Of a stretch of 64,000 bases of DNA, positions 57,450 to 64,000 are shown piece by piece. Source of the stretch: Pseudomonas tensinigenes (lineage in GTDB: Bacteria; Pseudomonadota; Gammaproteobacteria; Pseudomonadales; Pseudomonadaceae); assembly GCF_014268445.2 (NCBI RefSeq), contig NZ_CP077089.1, forward strand, positions 5,315,501 through 5,379,500, in the 5' to 3' direction. Position numbers and translations under genes: made by a program. The number at the start of each line of letters is the position of its first letter. Within the stretch, counting starts at the first letter, position 1. The notes under the pieces are model-generated. The model was given only the letters and a program-made list of their open reading frames with translations. It did no database searches and had not been told where the DNA came from.

Positions 57450-58775
57450 ATGCGCGTGATGAAGTGGAGCATGATCGCCCTGGCTGTTGCAGCAGGCACC
57501 TCGCAGTTCGCAATGGCGTCTTCCCAGGACGAGTCCAAAGGTTTCATTGAAGACCAGAGCCTGAAACTGAAGACCCGTTTTGAATACATGAACCGTGACT
57601 TTAAAAACGGTGCAGGCAACGGCACTTCCGGTACTGCTGGTTATCGCCAGGATTCCGGTCTCAGCCAACTGCTGACTTACGAATCGGGCTTCACTCAAGG
57701 CACCGTTGGCTTCGGTCTCGACGCCATGGCAATGGGTTCGGTCAAACTGGACGGCGGCTCGGGCCACCGCGGTAACGGCCTGTTCGCCAACGACAGCGAT
57801 GGCAACCCGGAAAAATCCCAGGGCAAAATCGGCGGCGCAGTCAAATTCCGCGTATCCGACACCGTTCTGAAATACGGCCAGCAATTCGTTGCCAGCCCGG
57901 TATTCGCCACCGACGACAGCCGTCTGCTGCCAGAAGTCGCCACTGGTACCCTGATCACTTCGAAAGAGATCAAAGGTCTGGAACTGAGCGCAGGTCGCTT
58001 CACGTCCCTGAGCAAACAAACCGGTATGGGCCGTGACAGCATCGGCGGTCTGCCTGATGAGAACGGCAATGGCGGCAAAGGCCTGACCAACATCAACATC
58101 TTCGGCGCCAGCTACTCGTTCACCGATAACTTCACCGGTGCCTTGGCTGCTTCCGACGCTGACGACTACTTCAAGAAGTACTACGTCAACCTGAACTACA
58201 CCTTGCCAATCAACGACGAGCAGTCGCTGAACTTCGACTTCAACGGCTACCACACCAAGGGCGAAAGCCGCGGTGACCTGGTTGACGCGATCGGCGACGG
58301 CACCACTGGCGTGGACAACAACCTGTGGTCCCTGGCCGCTGCGTACAGCATCGGTGCCCACAAGTTCACCCTCGCTCACCAGCGCTCCAGCGGCGACAAC
58401 GCTTACTACTATGGCGTTGACGGTAACAGCACCATCTTCGTTGCCAACTCCATTCAGATCTCCGACTTCGTGGGCCGCGACGAGCGTTCCTGGCAAGCTC
58501 GCTACGACCTGAACATGAAAACCTACGGCGTACCTGGCCTGAGTTTCATGACCCGTTACGTGATGGGTGACCACATCACCACCAACGGTCTGGGTGAAGG
58601 CAAGGAAAACGAGTGGAACGCCGAGTCCAAGTACGTGATCCAGGAAGGCCCGGCCAAAGACCTGTCGTTCCGTCTGCGTTATGCCATGTACCGCTCCAAC
58701 GGCGCGTACAGCGGCTACTCGTCTGACAACAACGATACCCGTCTGATCGTTGAGTACCCACTGAACATCCTTTAA
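57450..58775 (+). CDS. OprD-family outer-membrane porin
   Basis: 441 aa substrate-specific porin (OccD/OccK group). Signal peptide about 1-23 (ends QFAMA), N-terminal GFIEDQSLKLKTRFEYMNRDFKNG typical of the family, many alternating barrel strands, and an ending IVEYPLNIL. Takes up basic amino acids or carboxylates; which one is not decidable. AAAGGAGCAAATCACG precedes the ATG. Upstream ArgR-like sites favour a basic-amino-acid channel. Own terminator follows. Confidence 0.93.
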   Translation: MRVMKWSMIALAVAAGTSQFAMASSQDESKGFIEDQSLKLKTRFEYMNRDFKNGAGNGTSGTAGYRQDSGLSQLLTYESGFTQGTVGFGLDAMAMGSVKLDGGSGHRGNGLFANDSDGNPEKSQGKIGGAVKFRVSDTVLKYGQQFVASPVFATDDSRLLPEVATGTLITSKEIKGLELSAGRFTSLSKQTGMGRDSIGGLPDENGNGGKGLTNINIFGASYSFTDNFTGALAASDADDYFKKYYVNLNYTLPINDEQSLNFDFNGYHTKGESRGDLVDAIGDGTTGVDNNLWSLAAAYSIGAHKFTLAHQRSSGDNAYYYGVDGNSTIFVANSIQISDFVGRDERSWQARYDLNMKTYGVPGLSFMTRYVMGDHITTNGLGEGKENEWNAESKYVIQEGPAKDLSFRLRYAMYRSNGAYSGYSSDNNDTRLIVEYPLNIL

Positions 58776-58820
58776 TAGGGATGCGCAGCTGACGTACTGT
58801 AGAGCCATGCTCTAACAAGA

Positions 58821-58853
58821 ACCGCTCACCTGATTCAGGTGAGCGGTTTTTTT
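58821..58853 (+). terminator. Terminator of the oprD-type gene
   Basis: Stem ACCGCTCACC / GGTGAGCGGT with a 7-nt loop (TGATTCA), then seven T. Confidence 0.95.
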
Positions 58854-58930
58854 ATGCCTGCACTTATTGCATCCCTGCAACAAAGATTAGCCAGCTATCT
58901 ATTAGCTGGCGAACTTTCACAACAGGCATA

Positions 58931-58963
58931 AAAAAACCCAAGAGCATGAATGACTCTTGGGTT
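58931..58963 (-). terminator. Terminator of mscS
   Basis: Stem AACCCAAGAG / CTCTTGGGTT with a 9-nt loop; on the minus strand followed by TTTTTT. Convergent with the porin terminator. Confidence 0.92.
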
Positions 58964-59003
58964 CTTATTGATTAACTGACTGCAAAGCCAGGTATCAAGG
59001 TTG

Positions 59004-59846
59004 TTACTGTGCTGCTGTTTCCTGAACTACGCGAATCGTCCGCTGCGGAAAAGGAATATCAATACCGGCGGTTTTTAAACGATCACGCGACTGCTCGTTA
59101 AACATGAACATCACGTCCCAGTAGTCTGCAGTTTTAACCCACACACGCAGGGAAACTGTGATCGCACTGTCACCCAGCGTCGAAATCACCGCCTGCGGTG
59201 CCGGGTCTTTCAGAATACGTTCGTCGTTGGCCAGATCCAGCAGCACTTGACGGGCCTTTTGCAGATCGGCTTCATAATCGACGCCCACATCAAACACAAC
59301 CTTACGGGTCGGCTGACGGTTGGTATTGGTGATGATGCCGTTCGACAGGTTGCCGTTAGGCATGATGATGGTCTTGTTATCGCCGGTACGCAGCACGGTA
59401 TGGAAAATCTGGATACTGTCGACCGTACCCGCTACGCCTTGCGCTTCGATCCAGTCACCAATACGGAACGGACGGAACAGCAGAATCAGCACGCCGCCAG
59501 CGAAGTTCGCCAGACTGCCCTGCAAGGCCAGACCGATCGCCAAGCCGGCAGCACCGATCGCTGCAACGAAGGAAGTGGTTTCAACACCGATCATCGAAGC
59601 GACGCTGACAATCAGCAGCACCTTGAGAATGATGTTCGCCAGACTGCTGATAAAACCTTGCAGCGCCAGATCAGCATTGCGCAGGGCCAGCAAACCGCCG
59701 AGTTTCTGCGTGACCTTGTTGATCAGCCACCAGCCGATGGCCAGGGTAATCACTGCCAGCAGCACGCGGCTGCCGTATTCCATGATCATCGGGATCCACG
59801 CCTGGGACGCCTTGACCAGGTTGTCCACCTCAGCATTCAAATCCAT
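59004..59846 (-). CDS. mscS: Small-conductance mechanosensitive channel MscS
   Basis: 280 aa inner-membrane channel opened by membrane tension in osmotic downshock. Three N-terminal helices; the pore helix TM3 is visible as SFVAAIGAAGLAIGLALQGSLANFAGGVLILLFRPFRIGDWI, followed by the beta domain (VAGTVDSIQIFHTVLRTGDNKTIIMPNG) and C-terminal alpha/beta domain. CAGGAGATAGAAC before ATG. Same order (mscS-yajQ-panE) as in P. aeruginosa. Confidence 0.95.
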   Translation of the reverse strand: MDLNAEVDNLVKASQAWIPMIMEYGSRVLLAVITLAIGWWLINKVTQKLGGLLALRNADLALQGFISSLANIILKVLLIVSVASMIGVETTSFVAAIGAAGLAIGLALQGSLANFAGGVLILLFRPFRIGDWIEAQGVAGTVDSIQIFHTVLRTGDNKTIIMPNGNLSNGIITNTNRQPTRKVVFDVGVDYEADLQKARQVLLDLANDERILKDPAPQAVISTLGDSAITVSLRVWVKTADYWDVMFMFNEQSRDRLKTAGIDIPFPQRTIRVVQETAAQ

Positions 59847-59923
59847 GTTCTATCTCCTGATTTCCGGCCATTCGGCACGCGAAAAATAAGCGGCAGAAAC
59901 CCGCCGGGTGTACACAAAACAAT

Positions 59924-60010
59924 GTGGGAGCGAGCCTGCTCGCGAAGGCGCCGTGTCATTCAGCAATGAGTTGACTGACACACCGCCTTCGCGAGCAGCC
60001 TCGCTCCCAC
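59924..60010. repeat. REPIN, copy 9 (yajQ 3' side)
   Basis: Inverted GTGGGAGCGAGCCTGCTCGC pair, 87 bp, 17 nt after the yajQ stop; the right arm has GCAGCCTCGCTCCCAC, one base off. Confidence 0.88.
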
Positions 60011-60027
60011 AGGTCATCTGACCGAGC

Positions 60028-61571
<1,544 letters not shown>

Positions 61572-61616
61572 GCAGCGGCTACGCTGGCCACTTGTTCCTT
61601 TGCTGCGAAAAACCTG

Positions 61617-63653
61617 ATGCCATTGCGCCAGCGTCTCGAAAACCTGCCGGTCGGCCAGAAACTGCTGGCCGCCCTGCTGGTGCTGTTGACCACTGTCCTG
61701 CTGGTCGCCAACCTGACCTTTATCAGCGCCGCCTATTACATCTCCCAGGAAAGCATGGCGCCGCAGGCCTTGCAGACCATCGGCCGACTGATTTCCAACC
61801 CCAGCCTGGTCAGCGAAGCCCTGCAATCACCGCAGAGCGCCGAGCGCCTGCTCAAAGAACTCGACAGCTATTCACCACTGCGCGCCGCCGCCCTGTATGA
61901 CGGCAAGGGCGAACGCCTGGCGCAAGTCCAGCGCGGCGACAAACTCAACCTGCCGGAACGCTATCGGCACATCGAAGCCTGGCAACTGACCGAATTTCGC
62001 AGCAACCAGTTGATCACCCTGCCCCGCCCCGGCACCGCGCCGGGTCATCTGCTGCTGGTGGCGAGCAGCGAACTGCCGATGGCCTTCTATACCGGCACCC
62101 TGACCGCGAGCCTCGGCATTCTGATTTTCAGCGTGCTGTTGTGGCTGGTGATTGCCCGGCAGATCAAACGCCTGATCACCCGGCCGATTCATCAGTTGGA
62201 AGAACTCTCGCGTCAAGTCACTCGGGAAGAGAACTACGCCCTGCGCGCCTCACGCGGCAATCATGACGAAATCGGCAGTCTCGCCGAGGCGTTCAACACC
62301 ATGCTGTCGCGCATCGAAGCCCGCGAGCAGCAACTCAAGCGCGCCCGCGATGACTCGCAAGCCGCGTACGATCAGGCCCAGGGTCTGGCCGAGGAAACCC
62401 GCCACACCAACCGCAAACTGGAACTGGAAGTCCAGGTGCGCAGCAAGATCGAGAAGAAGCTCACCGGTTTCCAGAATTACCTCAACAGCATCATCGACTC
62501 GATGCCCTCGGCGCTGATCGCCCTCGACGAGCAGCTCTACGTGACCCAGTGGAATCAGGAAGCCAGTGCCCTCTCCGGCACACGACTGGACGAGGCACTG
62601 AACCAGCCAATTTTCCTTGCCTTCGAACCGCTCAAGCCGTTTTTGCCCCAGCTCAAGCAGACCGTCGAGCAGCACACCGTGGCGAAAATCGAGCGAGTGA
62701 CGTGGTTCAAGGACGATGAACCGAAGCATTACGCGCTGACGTTCTATCCATTGATGGGCGGTGCCGGGCGTGGCGTGGTGATCCGCATCGATGACATCAC
62801 CCAGCGTCTGTCGCTGGAAGAAATGATGGTGCAATCGGAAAAAATGCTCTCGGTCGGTGGTCTCGCCGCCGGCATGGCCCATGAAATCAACAACCCGCTG
62901 GGCGCGATCCTGCACAACGTGCAGAACATCCGTCGGCGTCTGTCCGCCGATCTGCCGAAGAACCTCGAAACCGCCGAGCAATTGGGCATCGAACTGGACA
63001 CGGTGAACCGATACCTGCAGGGCCGCGAAGTGCCGCAATTGCTCGATGGCATTCAGCAGGCCGGCGCACGCGCAGCGAAAATCGTCACGCACATGCTCAG
63101 CTTCAGCCGCCGCAGCACTCGACAAATGGCGCCGTGCGATCTGCCGGCATTGATCGATCAAGCGGTGGAAATCGCCGGCAACGACTTCGACCTGGCCATC
63201 GGTTTCGACTTCAAGGGGCAGGCGATCATCCGCCAGTTCGACCCGGCGCTCGGCCCGGTGCCGGGCACTGCCAACGAACTCGAGCAGGTGCTGCTTAATC
63301 TGCTGAAAAACGCCGCGCAGGCGATTCACCAGCGCGAAGACGACAGTGAGCCGGGGCGGATCATCCTGCGCACCAAGCTCAACCCACCGTGGGCCGAAAT
63401 CCAGGTCGAGGACAACGGCATCGGCATGAGCGAGAACGTGCGCAAACGCACCTTCGAGCCGTTCTTCACCACCAAGGAAATCGGCCAGGGCACCGGGCTT
63501 GGCTTGTCGGTGTCGTACTTCATCATCACCAACAATCACAAAGGGCAGATGGAAGTGCAGTCAGCCCCGGGCCAGGGCACCTGTTTCACCTTGCGCCTGC
63601 CGCTGACGCAACCGCTGCCCATCGCTGCCGAAACCAATCAATTATCGAGGTAA
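61617..63653 (+). CDS. PAS-containing sensor histidine kinase
   Basis: 678 aa membrane kinase. Membrane segment about 15-40, periplasmic sensor about 41-155, second segment about 158-180, HAMP about 182-235, coiled coil, PAS about 290-400 (YLNSIIDSMPSALIALDEQLYVTQWNQEA), HisKA with phospho-acceptor His422 in AAGMAHEINNPLGAIL (NtrB/AtoS-like), and HATPase with LLNLLKNAAQAI, DNGIGM and GTGLGLSVSY. No response regulator adjoins in the window. By order it equals the panE-linked kinase of P. aeruginosa (PA4398, from memory). Signal unknown. Confidence 0.92.
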   Translation: MPLRQRLENLPVGQKLLAALLVLLTTVLLVANLTFISAAYYISQESMAPQALQTIGRLISNPSLVSEALQSPQSAERLLKELDSYSPLRAAALYDGKGERLAQVQRGDKLNLPERYRHIEAWQLTEFRSNQLITLPRPGTAPGHLLLVASSELPMAFYTGTLTASLGILIFSVLLWLVIARQIKRLITRPIHQLEELSRQVTREENYALRASRGNHDEIGSLAEAFNTMLSRIEAREQQLKRARDDSQAAYDQAQGLAEETRHTNRKLELEVQVRSKIEKKLTGFQNYLNSIIDSMPSALIALDEQLYVTQWNQEASALSGTRLDEALNQPIFLAFEPLKPFLPQLKQTVEQHTVAKIERVTWFKDDEPKHYALTFYPLMGGAGRGVVIRIDDITQRLSLEEMMVQSEKMLSVGGLAAGMAHEINNPLGAILHNVQNIRRRLSADLPKNLETAEQLGIELDTVNRYLQGREVPQLLDGIQQAGARAAKIVTHMLSFSRRSTRQMAPCDLPALIDQAVEIAGNDFDLAIGFDFKGQAIIRQFDPALGPVPGTANELEQVLLNLLKNAAQAIHQREDDSEPGRIILRTKLNPPWAEIQVEDNGIGMSENVRKRTFEPFFTTKEIGQGTGLGLSVSYFIITNNHKGQMEVQSAPGQGTCFTLRLPLTQPLPIAAETNQLSR

Positions 63654-63656
63654 CCC

Positions 63657-64000
63657 ATGGGCTTTCGCCTGTCGAAAATCTACACCCGCACTGGTGACAA
63701 AGGTGAAACCGGCCTTGGCGATGGCCGCCGTGTGCCCAAGGATCACCCACGCATCGAAGCGATTGGTGAGGTCGATACGCTGAACAGTCAGGTCGGCGTG
63801 TTGCTGGCCGGGTTGATTGCCGAGCGCGATGCGTATCCCGGACTAAATGAACTGATCGAGGTGTTAGCGCCTTGTCAGCATCGCTTGTTTGATCTGGGTG
63901 GCGAGTTGGCGATGCCGGAGTATCAGGCGTTGAATGCGGCGGAAATCGAACGACTGGAAGCCGCGATCGATGTGTGGAACGAGGAATTGGGGCCGCTGGA
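63657..64000 (+). CDS. PduO-type cob(I)alamin adenosyltransferase (partial)
   Basis: First 114 codons of an ATP:cob(I)alamin adenosyltransferase. MGFRLSKIYTRTGDKGETGLGDGRRVPKDHPRIEAIGEVDTLNSQVG carries the ATP-binding TRTGDKG motif and the conserved EAIGEVDTLN. Truncated by the window edge. Starts 3 nt after the sensor kinase stop, so it is probably co-transcribed with it. Confidence 0.92.
   Translation, partial: MGFRLSKIYTRTGDKGETGLGDGRRVPKDHPRIEAIGEVDTLNSQVGVLLAGLIAERDAYPGLNELIEVLAPCQHRLFDLGGELAMPEYQALNAAEIERLEAAIDVWNEELGPL

Noticed and set aside
8177..60010. CRISPR array interpretation of the many similar palindromic repeats
   Set aside because: Repeats are dispersed singly between genes with no regular spacers and no cas genes.

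Overview
This 64 kb window looks like core chromosome from a fluorescent Pseudomonas (P. fluorescens group). The reasons are the gene families, the gene orders that match from memory P. putida (gts/gltR/edd/gap next to a heme-uptake sigma cluster, then arcDABC and gcvHP-sdaA-gcvT) and P. aeruginosa (ruvCAB-ybgC-tolQRAB-pal-cpoB-queEC-nadA; yebC-aspS-fmdB; mscS-yajQ-panE), and many copies of the REP palindrome typical of this group. I see no prophage, integrase, insertion sequence, CRISPR array or toxin/defence island.

Layout. 1-12.3 kb: glucose import and Entner-Doudoroff entry. A periplasmic glucose ABC transporter (gtsABCD), an AGE-family sugar epimerase/isomerase, the GtrS/GltR two-component system, glucokinase and 6-phosphogluconate dehydratase lie on the minus strand, and gap diverges from edd. 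12.4-18.1 kb: an iron/heme surface-signalling unit (ECF sigma, FecR-type anti-sigma, STN-containing TonB receptor), heme oxygenase and a YbaN-like membrane protein. 18.2-23 kb: a chemoreceptor, a class III CoA-transferase and an AlkA glycosylase. 23-30.2 kb: an ArcD paralog diverging from the arginine deiminase operon arcDABC, then a DUF5064-like gene. 30.4-38.5 kb: the glycine regulator gcsR and its likely target operon gcvH-gcvP-sdaA-gcvT. 38.9-42.7 kb: cspA-type gene, RDD protein, nadA, tRNA-Lys, queC and queE. 42.8-51.6 kb: tol-pal operon, ruvCAB and yebC. 51.7-58.8 kb: aspS, fmdB-type gene, a ribbon-helix-helix gene, dps-like gene, a membrane/cold-shock fusion, slyX, a HIT gene and an oprD-family porin. 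59-64 kb: mscS, yajQ, panE, a sensor kinase and the start of a PduO-type adenosyltransferase.

Non-coding structure is the most informative part. Nine 87-88 bp REPIN-type elements all sit 14-36 nt after a stop codon. Three elements of exactly 176 bp, a second family, start 5-13 nt after a stop codon and are all in the same orientation relative to that gene. A third, GCTTGCAG-rich repeat occurs three times, each time between genes of an operon. Candidate regulatory sites include Crc/Hfq-type AACAACAA motifs in the glucose genes, HexR-like sites at edd/gap, Fur-like sites, a promoter-like motif shared by the TonB receptor and the heme oxygenase at identical spacing, GcsR-type sites plus a -24/-12 promoter before gcvH, and two TTTGCGACA repeats 21 bp apart before the oprD-type gene.

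I did not find a clearly undescribed multi-gene system. The best leads are the shared heme promoter motif and the 176 bp 3'-end elements.
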